From positions 558,001 through 622,000 of the forward strand of contig NZ_CP114058.1 in the NCBI RefSeq assembly GCF_026967475.1: 64,000 nt of DNA, read 5' to 3'. This DNA comes from Rouxiella chamberiensis. GTDB lineage: Bacteria; Pseudomonadota; Gammaproteobacteria; Enterobacterales; Enterobacteriaceae. Position 1 is the first letter of the stretch; every line of letters begins with the position of its first letter. The position numbers and the translations under genes were made by a program. Positions 32,169-43,089 of the stretch are shown here, in pieces. A model generated the notes under the pieces. It was not told the origin of the DNA and made no database searches. It saw only the letters and a list, made by a program, of their open reading frames with translations.

Positions 32169-33103
32169 GCCGTCGAGTCGCCACTATTACCTTGAATCCC
32201 GCTTACGATTTAGTGGGCTTTTGCCCCGAAATCGAGCGCGGTGAAGTCAATCTGGTTCAAACCGCCGGTCTGCACGCGGCAGGTAAAGGCATCAACGTTG
32301 CCAAAGTGCTGAAAGATCTCGGCATCGACGTGACCGTGGGCGGCTTCCTGGGCAAAGAGAATCAGGACGGCTTCCAGCATCTGTTCAGCAGCCTCGGCAT
32401 TGCCAATCGTTTTCAGGTGGTTGAAGGCCGCACCCGCATCAATGTGAAACTCACCGAAAAAGACGGCGAAGTCAGCGATTTCAACTTCTCCGGCTTTGAA
32501 GTGACGCCGCAGGACTGGGAGCGTTTCGTCAACGATTCACTGAGCTGGCTCGGCCAGTTCGATATGGTCGCCGTTTGCGGCAGTCTGCCCGCCGGTGTCG
32601 ACCCGCAAGCTTTTACCGACTGGATGACCCGCCTGCGCAGCCAATGTCCGTGCATCATCTTCGACAGCAGCCGTGAAGCGCTGGTGGCCGGCCTGAAAGC
32701 CGCGCCGTGGCTGGTCAAGCCAAACCGCCGCGAGCTGGAAATCTGGGCCGGTCGTAAATTCAATGATTTGAGCGACGTTGTCGAAGCCGCTCATGCGCTG
32801 CGCGATCAGGGTATTGCGCACGTTGTTATCTCTCTCGGAGCAGAAGGCGCGTTGTGGGTCAATGCTTCGGGCGCATGGATAGCCAAACCGCCCGCCTGCG
32901 AAGTGGTCAGCACCGTGGGTGCCGGTGATTCAATGGTCGGCGGCCTGATCTACGGTTTGCTGATGAGAGAATCAAGCGAACATACGCTGCGTCTGGCTAC
33001 CGCCGTCGCCGCGCTTGCAGTAAGCCAAAGCAATGTGGGTATCACCGATCGTCCCCAGTTGGCGGCGATGATGGCCCGTGTTGATCTGAAACCCTTTAAT
33101 TGA
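32165..33103 (+). CDS. fruK: 1-phosphofructokinase FruK
   Basis: 312 residues, PfkB family, with TLNPAYD at the N-terminus, [12 protein letters not shown] and the catalytic GAGDSMVGG motif near residue 250. It phosphorylates fructose 1-phosphate to fructose 1,6-bisphosphate. ATG 32165 ([10 protein letters not shown]) overlaps the fruB stop; the longer start at 32141 lies inside fruB. fruA follows after 16 bases. Confidence 0.96.
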   Translation: MSRRVATITLNPAYDLVGFCPEIERGEVNLVQTAGLHAAGKGINVAKVLKDLGIDVTVGGFLGKENQDGFQHLFSSLGIANRFQVVEGRTRINVKLTEKDGEVSDFNFSGFEVTPQDWERFVNDSLSWLGQFDMVAVCGSLPAGVDPQAFTDWMTRLRSQCPCIIFDSSREALVAGLKAAPWLVKPNRRELEIWAGRKFNDLSDVVEAAHALRDQGIAHVVISLGAEGALWVNASGAWIAKPPACEVVSTVGAGDSMVGGLIYGLLMRESSEHTLRLATAVAALAVSQSNVGITDRPQLAAMMARVDLKPFN

Positions 33104-33119
33104 CAGCAGGAGAGACAGA

Positions 33120-34831
33120 ATGAAAACGCTGCTGATAGTAGATAAATCGATTGGACAGGCAAGCGCGCAACTGGCGAAAAATATGCTGGCGGCGGCTGCA
33201 CAGAAAGCAGGTCATCAGGTGGTTTCCACTGCGGCCGAAGCCGAACTGGTTCTGGCCGTAGGCGACGCCGTACCTGCGGATGCGCAGGTCAACGGTAAAA
33301 AGGTCTACCTGGGTTCACTGGCCGAGTCTGTACGTGCGCCGGACGAATTCATCCAGCGCGGCGCAGCCGAAGCCACCGTTTATCAGGCTCCGGCCGTCGC
33401 GCCTGTTGCGGCGACCTCCGCACCGGCGAGTGCCGGTCCGAAACGCATTGTCGCGATTACCGCCTGTCCAACCGGCGTCGCCCACACCTTTATGGCGGCT
33501 GAAGCCATTGAGAGTGAAGCAAAAAACGCGGCTGGTGGGTCAAGGTCGAGACACGCGGATCCGTGGGGGCAGGCAATGCCATCACGCCTGAAGAAGTCGC
33601 GGCCGCCGATCTGGTGATTGTCGCCGCCGATATCGAAGTGGATCTCGAGAAGTTTGCCGGTAAGCCGATGTACCGTACTTCTACCGGTCTGGCCTTGAAA
33701 AAGACCCGACAGGAACTGGACAAGGCGCTGGTTGAAGCCGAACTGTACGAACCTAAAAAACAGGGGCAGACAGGCGCGGGCAAGAAGAAGGAAACGGGTA
33801 CCGGCCCTTATCGTCACCTGTTGACCGGCGTGTCCTACATGCTGCCAATGGTGGTGGCGGGCGGTCTGTGTATCGCGCTGTCCTTTATCTTCGGCATCAA
33901 GGCATTTGAGGTGAAAGGCACGCTGGCTGCCGCACTGATGCAGATTGGTGGCGCGTCGGCCTTTGCGCTGATGGTGCCGGTATTGGCCGGCTTTATCGCC
34001 TTCTCCATCGCTGACCGTCCGGGTCTGACGCCGGGTCTGATTGGCGGTATGCTGGCGGTAAGTACGGGCGCGGGCTTTATCGGCGGTATCATTGCCGGTT
34101 TCCTCGCAGGTTATGTCGCGAAATTCATCAGCAACAAGCTGCGCCTGCCGCAGAGTATGGAAGCGCTCAAACCTATACTGATCATTCCGCTGGTTGCCAG
34201 CCTGATTACCGGATTGGTGATGATCTATGTCGTCGGTACGCCGGTTGCGAAAATCATGGCAGGTCTGACGTCATGGCTGCAATCTCTGGGGACGACCAAT
34301 GCGATTCTGCTGGGTGCTATCGTCGGTGCGATGATGTGTACCGACATGGGCGGTCCGGTCAACAAAGCGGCCTACGCCTTTGGTGTCGCCCTGTTGAGTT
34401 CTTCTGTCTATGCACCGATGGCGGCGATTATGGCCGCAGGTATGGTGCCACCGCTGGCAATGGGTGTGGCTACGCTGCTGGCGCGTCACAAGTTTGAACA
34501 GAGTGAACGTGAAGGGGGCAAGGCCGCGCTGGTTCTGGGCCTGTGCTTTATCTCCGAAGGTGCGATTCCTTTCGCCGCCCGTGACCCGATGCGCGTTCTG
34601 CCATGCTGTATCGCCGGTGGCGCGTTAACCGGTGCCCTGTCGATGGCATTTGGCGCGAAACTGATGGCACCGCACGGCGGCCTGTTCGTCCTGCTTATTC
34701 CGGGTGCGATTACGCCGGTGCTGCTGTACCTGGTGGCGATTATTGCCGGTACCTTGCTGGCGGGCGTGTCTTACGCCATCCTCAAGCGCTCCGACGCCGC
34801 CATTGCCGCCAAAGTGGTTGCAAACAGCTAA
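33120..34831 (+). pseudogene. fruA: Fructose PTS IIB'BC component FruA, frameshifted once
   Basis: The first frame contains the IIB' domain and the start of IIB with the phospho-Cys in ITACPTGVAHTF (Cys116). The second frame continues VEVDLEKF and the ten-segment IIC permease (GVSYMLPMVVAGG onward). They join at an A6 run at 33521-33526; one more A restores KKRGWWVKVETRGSVGAGN. The repaired protein is 570 residues, near the E. coli 563. FruA imports fructose as fructose 1-phosphate. It is last of fruBKA and is followed by a terminator. Confidence 0.92.
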
Positions 34832-34847
34832 TAACGCCTTAACCCAC

Positions 34848-34881
34848 TAAAAACGCCCGAAAATCTCGGGCGTTTTTTTAT
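34848..34881. terminator. Bidirectional terminator between fruA and nfo
   Basis: AAAAACGCCCGA and TCGGGCGTTTTT pair around AAATC, with T7 on the plus strand. Confidence 0.9.
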
Positions 34882-34896
34882 TATCAATCGGGGTCA

Positions 34897-35760
34897 TTAT
34901 GCCGCGTCGTCACCGCAGCCTTGCTGCTCAGCCTTGAGCCAGGCGATTTCGTCTCTCCAGATATCCGGATTCACGGTTTCGAGAATCATCGGGATGTTGT
35001 CGAAACGCGGGTCGCGCATGATATAGCTGAAGGCTGTGTTGCCGATATTGCCTTCACCAAGACTGTGGTGGCGGTCAACGCGGCTATTGAAGGCGCTTTT
35101 GGCGTCGTTGAGGTGCATGCCGCGCAGATACTCGAACCCGACCACCTCGGCAAAGTGTTTGAATGTCTGCTCGCAGGTCTCTTGCGTGCGCAGGTCGTAG
35201 CCTGCGGCAAAGGCGTGACAGGTATCAATGCAGACGCCGACACGGCTTTTATCTTCAACGCCGTCAATGATGGCGGCCAGGTGTTCGAAACGAAACCCCA
35301 GATTGCTGCCCTGACCCGCCGTGTTTTCGATAACGGCCGTCACGCCACGGGTTTTATCAAGCGCAATGTTGATGGACTCGGCGATCGTCGCCAGACATGT
35401 GTCTTCGTCAACCTGCATCAGATGGCTGCCGGGGTGGAAGTTCAACAGGGAAAGCCCCAGCTGTTCGCAGCGCTGCAGTTCATCGATAAACGCCTCGCGG
35501 GATTTTTCCAGCGCTTCTTCAACCGGATGCCCCAGATTGATAAGGTAGCTGTCGTGCGGCAGGATCTGGTTGCTGCTATAACCGTACTGTTCGCAGGCGG
35601 CTTTAAAACGCTGAATGACATCCTCTGCCAGGGGAGCCGCGCGCCACTGTCTTTGGTTCTTGGTAAATAGCGCAAATGCCGTGGCTTCAAGCTCATGGGC
35701 GCGCAAGACGGCCTGATCGACTCCGCCCGCGGCACTGACGTGTGGCCCTACAAATTTCAT
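34897..35760 (-). CDS. nfo: Endonuclease IV (AP endonuclease) Nfo
   Basis: 287 residues, xylose-isomerase-like barrel. Metal-ligand motifs seen include [35 protein letters not shown] and the [12 protein letters not shown] segments. It cuts at abasic sites in base-excision repair. Family length is matched (E. coli 285). Confidence 0.96.
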   Translation of the reverse strand: MKFVGPHVSAAGGVDQAVLRAHELEATAFALFTKNQRQWRAAPLAEDVIQRFKAACEQYGYSSNQILPHDSYLINLGHPVEEALEKSREAFIDELQRCEQLGLSLLNFHPGSHLMQVDEDTCLATIAESINIALDKTRGVTAVIENTAGQGSNLGFRFEHLAAIIDGVEDKSRVGVCIDTCHAFAAGYDLRTQETCEQTFKHFAEVVGFEYLRGMHLNDAKSAFNSRVDRHHSLGEGNIGNTAFSYIMRDPRFDNIPMILETVNPDIWRDEIAWLKAEQQGCGDDAA

Positions 35761-35882
35761 TTTACCCCCTGTTGGCTTTTATGAAGTATTCCAGTCATGT
35801 TGCCCGGAATCATAACTGCTTTGCGGGCAGCGGGGCAGTCTATAAATGTTAAAAGTCTTATGAATGGTCCCGTTGACCGGTT

Positions 35883-36998
35883 TCAAACCAGGGACGAAAT
35901 CAGCAGGTTTATTCCTGCGCCGCCGACGATGAGCCAGATAAACAGCACGCCCGCCATCAGCAAAGGTTTGATCCCGGCCTGACGTAATGCACTGAAATGC
36001 GTGGTTAATCCGAGTGCCGCCATCGCCATGGCCAGCAGGATGTTGTCCAGCCTGAGCAGCACGTCGACCCAGCTTGCCGGCAGCAGCGCAAGGCTGTTAA
36101 ACGCCGCGACAATGATAAATCCTGCAGCAAACCAGGGCACGGTGATATTCGAGAGGAAAGCACGGCCTACCTGCGCACCCACGGCTCCCTTGCGGGCGCG
36201 CCACCCGCCCAGCAACAGTAAAAAGGGAGCCAGCATCATTACGCGGATCATCTTGGCGATTACCGCCGTATTTTCGGCCTCGGGGGTTACGGCATGACCG
36301 GCAGCCACCACCTGCGCCACTTCGTGAATGGTCGAGCCGCTATAGAGGCCGAACTGCGCATCGGTCACTGAAAGTGCGGGGTGGGTGACAAGAAACTGCC
36401 ACAGCCAGGGATACAGAAAGATAGCCAGAGTGCCGAAAATCACCACGGTCGCGACGGCAACGGTGACTTTTTCGCCTTCCGCCCGGATAACCGGCGCGGT
36501 AGCCATTATCGCCGCCGCACCGCAGATGCTGCTGCCTGCGCCAATCAGAAAGGTTGTCTGTTCGTCGAGAGCAAAGACTTTCCGGCCTAACCAGCAGGCG
36601 AGGAGAAAGGTGGAACCGAGTGTCATCAGGTCGATAATCATCCCCGATGCGCCCACATCGGCAATCTGCGCAAACGTCAGTTTGAAACCATAAAGAATAA
36701 TGCCGAGGCGAAGCAGTTTCTGTTTGGCGACATTCACGCCTTGCTGGCAATGCGGACGGACGAGCGGATACAACGTATTGGCGACAACCATGCCCAAAGC
36801 TATCGCCAGCGTCAGTGCGCTTAATCCAAACGTGTTCAACAGCGGCAGTTCGCCTAACCACAAAGCCAGCCCCGAAATCACGGTTGTCAGAACTAAACCT
36901 GGTAAAACGCGTCCAAAGGGATAGGACATTTTAACCGGGGAGTGTTTTTCACTGCCTGTACGGTGGGATTGATGCTCTTCGGGAATGATGTGGCTCAT
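35883..36998 (-). CDS. yeiH: YeiH family membrane protein (UPF0324)
   Basis: 371 residues with about ten membrane segments, aligned with E. coli YeiH (349) apart from a longer N-terminus. The start at 36998 (MSHIIPEEHQ) has AGGA upstream; a further 42 codons upstream look non-coding. The family is a putative anion/sulfate-type exporter; function is unproven. It is divergent from yeiE. Confidence 0.88.
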   Translation of the reverse strand: MSHIIPEEHQSHRTGSEKHSPVKMSYPFGRVLPGLVLTTVISGLALWLGELPLLNTFGLSALTLAIALGMVVANTLYPLVRPHCQQGVNVAKQKLLRLGIILYGFKLTFAQIADVGASGMIIDLMTLGSTFLLACWLGRKVFALDEQTTFLIGAGSSICGAAAIMATAPVIRAEGEKVTVAVATVVIFGTLAIFLYPWLWQFLVTHPALSVTDAQFGLYSGSTIHEVAQVVAAGHAVTPEAENTAVIAKMIRVMMLAPFLLLLGGWRARKGAVGAQVGRAFLSNITVPWFAAGFIIVAAFNSLALLPASWVDVLLRLDNILLAMAMAALGLTTHFSALRQAGIKPLLMAGVLFIWLIVGGAGINLLISSLV

Positions 36999-37266
36999 AG
37001 ATAAAGTCCTGCATGACGTTGCCTGAATACAGACTATTCTCCTTCCATATAAAAATGAAATTGATTGTAATCCTATAACCAATCTATAAAACTGGTATAG
37101 AATGAAAGAGGGCCGCGCGCACATGGACGGTGTGGATAGCGCTATACTCTTAAGTGGGAGGAGCGAGATTCGGCCAGGGGTGCAGAGGTTTTACCAGGCA
37201 CTTTTCAACTTTGAATCAATCATCTATTCGACGGTATGTGAGTCGGGTAATCGATAACGAGACTCT

Positions 37267-38140
37267 ATGCATATAACACTGCGTCAGCTTGAAGTTTTCT
37301 CCGAGGTACTCAAAAGTGGCTCGACCACTCAGGCCTCTGTTGTCCTGTCTTTATCGCAATCGGCAGTCAGCGCCGCTCTGGCGGATATTGAAGGCCAGCT
37401 TGGAGTAAAACTGTTTGACCGCGTGGGTAAGCGTTTGGTTATCAATGAGCACGGACGTTTGTTGTATCCCAAGGCACTGGCACTGCTCGAACAGGCCGGA
37501 GAGATAGAACGGCTCTTCAGCCACGACAGCGGATCGCTGAAAATCGGTGCCAGCAGCACTATCGGCAACTATATGCTGCCCGCAATGATTGCAGGCTATC
37601 GCCTCGATTTTCCACAAACACCGCTGGAACTCAATGTCGGGAATACGGATGACGTGATTAATGCCGTCGCCGATTTTCGGGTCGACCTCGGATTGATAGA
37701 AGGCCCGTGCCGTATGCCGGAGCTGATTACTCAGTCCTGGCTCGACGATGAGCTGGTGGTGTTCGCCGCCCCCGGAAATCCGCTGGCAGGCAAGACGCTC
37801 AGCCTGCAAATGCTGGCCGATGCGCCCTGGATCCTGCGCGAGCGCGGTTCCGGTACGCGGGAAGTGCTGGATCACCTCCTGCTGTCACAGCTTCCCGATT
37901 TCAATCTGGTGATGGAATTAGGCAATTCCGAGGCGATTAAACATGCCGGCTCGGCATGGTATCGGTATCAGCTGTCTTTCACGCCGCGTCATTGCCGAGC
38001 AGCTAGACAGCGGATCGCTTGTGGAAATAAACCTGCCCCTGCCGCCGCTGGTGCGAAAACTCTATCTTATCCATCATCGTCAAAAACATATTTCCAACGC
38101 GTTGTCCCGCTTCCTGACCTACTGCAAGGAACTGGTGTAA
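37267..38140 (+). pseudogene. yeiE: LysR-family regulator YeiE, frameshifted once
   Basis: The first frame carries the LysR helix-turn-helix ([20 protein letters not shown]) and most of the sensor domain up to GNSEAIKHA. The second frame continues [18 protein letters not shown] to the stop at 38140. The break is at 37946-37951, where GCCGGCTCGG should lose one base (the family has Val-Arg or Ala-Arg here). The repaired length is 290, against 293 in E. coli. YeiE regulates its divergent neighbour yeiH and, in Salmonella, sulfite-related genes. Confidence 0.86.
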
Positions 38141-38375
38141 TCTCCGCGCCGGTCGTCACCTTTCGTCCTTTCCCCATTGGCTACCCGTCCTGACCTGTAC
38201 AGCGTCGGGGCACGCCGTTTTCAGCGCGCCATGCCGTGAATGATATTGGGTACGCTAATAATTGGCAGCCGATCATGAACCCTTCTTATGTCATCGCGTT
38301 CGCACTACTCAGCCCAGCAGTTTTTGCTACAATCCGCGGCTAAAAATTGTCATAACGAGTATAAATAGGGCAAAT

Positions 38376-39848
38376 ATGGCTCAACAAAACACAAAAAATC
38401 AGCAGGTGGCTCCCACACTGCGTCGAGAGCTGAAGGCCCGTCACTTAACCATGATTGCCATTGGTGGCTCAATCGGAACCGGTCTGTTTGTGGCTTCCGG
38501 CGCGACCGTTTCTCAAGCCGGACCCGGTGGAGCGCTGCTTTCCTACGCGCTTATCGGCCTGATGGTCTACTTCCTGATGACAAGCCTTGGCGAGCTGGCC
38601 GCTTTTATGCCGGTCGCCGGTTCCTTCTCGACCTATGGCGCCAAATACGTCGAAGAAGGCTTTGGTTTCGCCCTTGGCTGGAACTACTGGTATAACTGGG
38701 CGGTGACCATCGCCGTCGAACTGGTTGCCTCGCAGCTGGTGATGAACTACTGGTTCCCCGATACGCCCGGCTGGATCTGGAGCGCCTTGTTCCTCGGCAT
38801 TATCTTCCTGCTCAACTATATTTCCGTGCGCGGCTTTGGTGAGGCAGAATACTGGTTCTCCCTGATTAAAGTCCTGACTGTTATCGTCTTTATCGCCGTC
38901 GGCGTGATGATGATCTTCGGAATCATGAAGGGTGGCGAGTCCGCGGGCTGGCATAACTGGACCCTCGGCGATGCGCCGTTCGAAGGCGGATTTGCGTCGA
39001 TGATAGGCGTGGCAATGATTGCCGGTTTCTCCTTTCAGGGCACTGAACTCATCGGCGTTGCGGCGGGCGAGTCCGAAAACCCGGGCAAAAACATTCCGCG
39101 CGCGGTACGTCAGGTGTTCTGGCGTATTCTGCTGTTCTACGTGCTGGCGATTCTGGTCATCAGCCTTATCATTCCGTACACCGATCCCAGCCTGCTGCGC
39201 AATGACGTGAAAGACATCGGCGTGAGTCCGTTTACGCTGGTCTTCCGCAATGCCGGTTTGCTTTCTGCGGCGGCGGTAATGAATGCGGTTATCCTGACGG
39301 CGGTGCTGTCGGCGGGTAACTCGGGGATGTATGCCTCGACGCGCATGCTCTACAACCTGGCGAGTGAAGGCAAGGCACCACGTTTCTTTGCCAGGCTTTC
39401 GAAGGGCGGCGTGCCGCGCAATGCGCTGTATGCCACGACACTTGTGGCGGCGCTGTGCTTCCTGAGCTCGATGTACGGCAATCAGTCGGTGTATCTGTGG
39501 TTGCTGAATACCTCGGGCATGACCGGTTTCATCGCCTGGTTGGGGATTGCCATCAGCCATTATCGTTTCCGTCGCGGCTATGTGGCGCAGGGACGAGATT
39601 TATCCATCCTGCCTTATAAGTCCAAACTGTTCCCGCTGGGGCCGATTTTTGCCTTTGTGCTCTGTCTGATCATCACTCTGGGTCAGAACTATCAGGCGTT
39701 TCTGGCAGACAAGATTGACTGGTACGGCGTGGCGGCGACCTACATCGGCATTCCGCTGTTCCTGGCTATCTGGTTTGGTTACAAGCTGGTCAAGGGAAGC
39801 AAGTTCGTGAAGTATCGCGATATGGAATTCCCGGAAAGCGAAGCCTGA
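38376..39848 (+). CDS. lysP: Lysine-specific permease LysP
   Basis: 490 residues, twelve membrane segments, amino acid-polyamine-organocation family, beginning MAQQNTKNQQVAPTLRRELK. It imports lysine with protons and, in E. coli, also restrains the CadC sensor. The start at 38376 is chosen because it gives the family N-terminus. In E. coli lysP is also beside yeiE and is activated by ArgP. It ends at a strong terminator. Confidence 0.95.
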   Translation: MAQQNTKNQQVAPTLRRELKARHLTMIAIGGSIGTGLFVASGATVSQAGPGGALLSYALIGLMVYFLMTSLGELAAFMPVAGSFSTYGAKYVEEGFGFALGWNYWYNWAVTIAVELVASQLVMNYWFPDTPGWIWSALFLGIIFLLNYISVRGFGEAEYWFSLIKVLTVIVFIAVGVMMIFGIMKGGESAGWHNWTLGDAPFEGGFASMIGVAMIAGFSFQGTELIGVAAGESENPGKNIPRAVRQVFWRILLFYVLAILVISLIIPYTDPSLLRNDVKDIGVSPFTLVFRNAGLLSAAAVMNAVILTAVLSAGNSGMYASTRMLYNLASEGKAPRFFARLSKGGVPRNALYATTLVAALCFLSSMYGNQSVYLWLLNTSGMTGFIAWLGIAISHYRFRRGYVAQGRDLSILPYKSKLFPLGPIFAFVLCLIITLGQNYQAFLADKIDWYGVAATYIGIPLFLAIWFGYKLVKGSKFVKYRDMEFPESEA

Positions 39849-39870
39849 TTTCAACGGCGTATTCACTTTT

Positions 39871-39904
39871 CATGGCGGAGTCGCGGACTCCGCCATTTTT
39901 TTAT
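39871..39904 (+). terminator. Terminator of lysP
   Basis: ATGGCGGAGTC pairs with GACTCCGCCAT around GC and is followed by seven T residues. Confidence 0.9.
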
Positions 39905-39997
39905 CGGTATTTTGCAAAACGGTCATGTCTTGTTACGTGCGAGGCAAGTCGTTTACCCTTTGTTGATACCTAGAGCGGCGTACAAGATTTATACTGG

Positions 39998-40019
39998 ATT
40001 GATAATCGTTATCGTTTAT
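39998..40019. promoter_or_regulatory. Fur box upstream of FecCD/FecE-type genes
   Basis: GATAATCGTTATCGTTTAT matches 15 of 19 consensus Fur-box positions. It ends about 75 bases before the permease start, so iron repression is expected. Confidence 0.75.
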
Positions 40020-40094
40020 ATTACTGTAATCCCCCTTTAAAACCTGCGCCGCTGTTTTTAGTCAGGTAGCCGCCAGCGAGAAATAAGTCTAAAC

Positions 40095-41192
40095 ATGAGT
40101 GTTTCATCCGATCCCCTTGTCCAATCAGCCAGTCAGCCTGCTGAAAATGGCATCGACGGCAGCGTAATGGGGCGTTATCAGTCCATTTTACGTCGCCGCC
40201 TGTCCATCATGCTGATTCTGGTTATCGCCATTTTTGGTTCGCTTATCCTCGATTTCGTGATGGGTCCCGCAGGGCTGTCGCTGGACACGCTGTGGCAAAC
40301 GCTGTTCCACGCGCAGGCGGCCGATGCCGGTACGCGCGTCATCGTCTGGGATATTCGCATGCCCTATGCGCTGATGGCGGTGGTGGTCGGCATGTCGCTG
40401 GGTCTGGCGGGCGCTGAGATGCAGACCATCCTCAACAATCCGCTGGCAAGCCCGTTTACGCTCGGCGTGTCGTCTGCCGCCGCGTTTGGTGCCGCGTTGG
40501 CCATCGTGTTGAATATCGGCATTCCCGGCATTCCCGACCAATGGTTTATCTCGGCCAACGCCTTTATCTTTGCGCTGCTGGCTGCACTGATGCTCGACGG
40601 CATAACCCGCTGGACGCAGGTGGCAAGCTCGGGTGTGGTGCTGTTTGGTATCGCGCTGGTCTTTACCTTTAACGCGCTGGTGTCATTGATGCAGTTTATC
40701 GCCTCCGAAGACACGTTGCAGGGGCTGGTATTCTGGACGATGGGCAGTCTGGCGCGCGCCGACTGGACCAAACTCGGCGTGATGGCCACGGCTTTCGTGC
40801 TGCTGCTGCCGTTATCCATGAAAAGCGCGTGGAAACTGACGGCACTGCGCCTCGGCGAAGATCGCGCCGTGAGTTTTGGCATCGACGTGCGCCGTTTACG
40901 TCTTGGCACGCTGCTGCGTATCAGTATTCTCTCGGCACTGGCGGTCGCCTTTGTCGGCCCGATCGGTTTTATCGGGCTGGTCGCGCCCCATATTGCGCGG
41001 ATGATGTTTGGTGAAGACCACCGCTTCTATCTGCCTGCCAGCGCCCTGATTGGCGCGCTGGTGCTCTCTCTGGCTTCTGTGGCCTCGAAAAACCTGGTTC
41101 CGGGCGTCATCATTCCGGTTGGGATCGTGACTTCGCTGGTTGGCGTGCCATTCTTCCTGAGCATTATTTTACGCCACAGGGGGACCGTATGA
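40095..41192 (+). CDS. Iron-siderophore ABC permease, FecCD family
   Basis: 365 residues with about nine or ten membrane segments and the BtuC/FecCD coupling motif in LAPHIARM (VGPIGFIGLVAPH). It forms the inner-membrane channel for ferric-siderophore or heme-type import. The Fur box upstream and the ATPase overlapping its end (ATGA) support this. No periplasmic binding protein gene is beside it. The exact substrate is not visible. Confidence 0.88.
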   Translation: MSVSSDPLVQSASQPAENGIDGSVMGRYQSILRRRLSIMLILVIAIFGSLILDFVMGPAGLSLDTLWQTLFHAQAADAGTRVIVWDIRMPYALMAVVVGMSLGLAGAEMQTILNNPLASPFTLGVSSAAAFGAALAIVLNIGIPGIPDQWFISANAFIFALLAALMLDGITRWTQVASSGVVLFGIALVFTFNALVSLMQFIASEDTLQGLVFWTMGSLARADWTKLGVMATAFVLLLPLSMKSAWKLTALRLGEDRAVSFGIDVRRLRLGTLLRISILSALAVAFVGPIGFIGLVAPHIARMMFGEDHRFYLPASALIGALVLSLASVASKNLVPGVIIPVGIVTSLVGVPFFLSIILRHRGTV

Positions 41193-42013
41193 GCCTCACG
41201 AAAGAGCCACCCGCAGTCAATGCAGGGCAGGGGTTGCAGATTCGCAACTTTACGGCCGGCTACCCCAAACGCGCCGTGATTCGCGATTTGCAGGTGCCAA
41301 AACTGCCGCGCGGCGAAATCACCGTGCTGCTTGGCCCGAACGGCAGCGGCAAATCCACTCTGCTGCGGGCGATGGCAGGGCTGAACAAGGCAAAAGGGGA
41401 GATGATCCTCGACGGCCTGGACCTGATGACCATGCCGTTTGCCAAACGCGCCGAGCAGGTGGTGTATCTGCCGCAGTCGCTGCCCGCGGGCGTGCATCTG
41501 CACGTGCTGGAATCCATTATTGTGGCGCAGCGGGCATCGGGCGGGGCGGCGAGTCAGGCGCACACGACGGCACAGGTCATGTCATTGCTGCAACTGCTCG
41601 GCATTGAGCATTTGGCGCTAAGCTATCTGGATCAACTTTCAGGCGGGCAGAAACAGCTGGTCGGTCTGGCGCAGTCACTGATTCGCCAACCTTCGCTGTT
41701 ACTGCTCGACGAACCGCTTAGCGCGCTTGACCTCAACTATCAGTTCCACGTGATGGATCTGGTGCGTCGTGAAACGCGTAAACGAAATATCATCACCGTC
41801 GTGGTGGTACACGATATCAATATCGCGCTGCGCCACGGCGACAACGTGTTGATGCTCAAAGACGGCAAACTGATTGCCGACGGCAGGCCCGAGCAGGTGA
41901 TCACCGCCGAAAGTCTGGCGCAGGTGTACGGAGTGAAAGGGCGCATCGAGCGCTGTTCGCTCGGCACGCCGCAGATTTTAATCGATGGCCTGGTGAATAC
42001 GCCTACGCTATAA
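41189..42013 (+). CDS. Iron-siderophore ABC ATP-binding protein, FecE/FepC type
   Basis: 274 residues: Walker A GPNGSGKS (~residues 49-56), signature LSGGQKQLVGLAQSL, Walker B LLLLDEPLSALD. It energises the permease encoded immediately upstream, whose stop it overlaps by four bases. It ends at a terminator. Confidence 0.9.
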   Translation: MSLTKEPPAVNAGQGLQIRNFTAGYPKRAVIRDLQVPKLPRGEITVLLGPNGSGKSTLLRAMAGLNKAKGEMILDGLDLMTMPFAKRAEQVVYLPQSLPAGVHLHVLESIIVAQRASGGAASQAHTTAQVMSLLQLLGIEHLALSYLDQLSGGQKQLVGLAQSLIRQPSLLLLDEPLSALDLNYQFHVMDLVRRETRKRNIITVVVVHDINIALRHGDNVLMLKDGKLIADGRPEQVITAESLAQVYGVKGRIERCSLGTPQILIDGLVNTPTL

Positions 42014-42016
42014 GGC

Positions 42017-42053
42017 AAAAGGCCGTCCCTGTTGCAGGTGACGGCCTTTTTAT
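42017..42053. terminator. Terminator after iron ABC ATPase gene
   Basis: AAAAGGCCGTC pairs with GACGGCCTTTTT around 12 bases. It may also serve the convergent permease gene. Confidence 0.85.
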
Positions 42054-42094
42054 CAGACTTGTTGATAACAGTGGTTTCTGGCTATCTTTTCTGG

Positions 42095-43089
42095 CTATCT
42101 CTTCTGAATATAGGTCAGCGCCAGCGCGATGGCCAACACCAATCCCTTGATGATATCCATCGCGTAATACGGCACCGACAACATCACCAGACCATTTTGC
42201 AGCACGCCGAGAATCACCGCGCCCAGCAGCGTTCCGAGGGCATTCGGCTTGCCAGAACCTGCCAGAGAAAAGCCGATATAGGCCGCCGCGACGGCGTCCA
42301 TCAGGTAACCGCCACCCGCATTGACCTGCGAAGAACCGATCCTCGAGGCGAGCAGGATACCGCCCGCACCGGCCAGCACGGATGACATCAGATACGCCAT
42401 CACGCGATAACGCGCCGTGCGGATCCCGGCCAGACGCGCGGCGAGCGGGTTGCCGCCAATCGCGTACATTCGGCGACCGTGCTTGGTGAGCGACATAAAC
42501 AGCTGCACCGCGACGGTGACCACCAGCATGACAATCACGATGACCGGCACTTGCCCAAGCAGGCTAAATACCGGCGGCACCGTGCCTTCGGCCATGTCAC
42601 CGCTCGGCAACAGCATGTTTTCGGTAATGGAGCCGCCGTAGCTGTAAGTCATCGCCGCGCCCTGAATCACGAACAGGCTGGCGAGCGTCGCCAGCATATC
42701 GGGGATTTTCAGGATAACAATCAGGAAGGCGTTGAACAGGCCGACCAGCAGGCAAAGCGCCAGCGTGATGGCAATTGCCTCGACCGTGCCAAAACCGTGC
42801 CAGACAAACATCGAAATAACCAGCGCATTGGCAAGCGACGCCGTGGATCCAACAGAAAGATCAAAGCCCCCGACGGACAGCGACAGCGACACGCCGATGG
42901 CGATAACGGTCACAATGGCAATCGAGCGCATGATGTTGATAATGTTCGACATCTCGAGGAAATTGTCGGACGCCAGACCAAAGAGCGCGATAAGCGCCAC
43001 CACGGTGAGCAACATCCCCCATTTATAGAGAAATTCAAAAACATGATGACGCCAGGGTTGGGGGCGTTCAGGGGTAATTCTTTGCTCAC
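42095..43089 (-). pseudogene. Sugar ABC permease, RbsC/XylH type, frameshifted near its start
   Basis: From about 43060 down to 42095 the frame is an RbsC-type permease (MLLTVVALIALFGLAS, then ten-segment family features such as SIAIVTVIAIGVSLSL and GIRTARYRVMAYLMSS). The start is most likely GTG at 43089, which overlaps the ATPase stop. From there the frame reads VSKELPLNAP and then shifts at the G5 run 43060-43064; six G would join it to QPWRHHVFEFLYKWG. The repaired length is 331. It is presumed to import a monosaccharide. No substrate-binding gene is adjacent. Confidence 0.83.

Noticed and set aside
32141..32244. FruB extended by 25 extra residues as a possible fusion
   Set aside because: The extra tail has no family similarity; one more G in a G4 run restores the normal ATGA junction with fruK.
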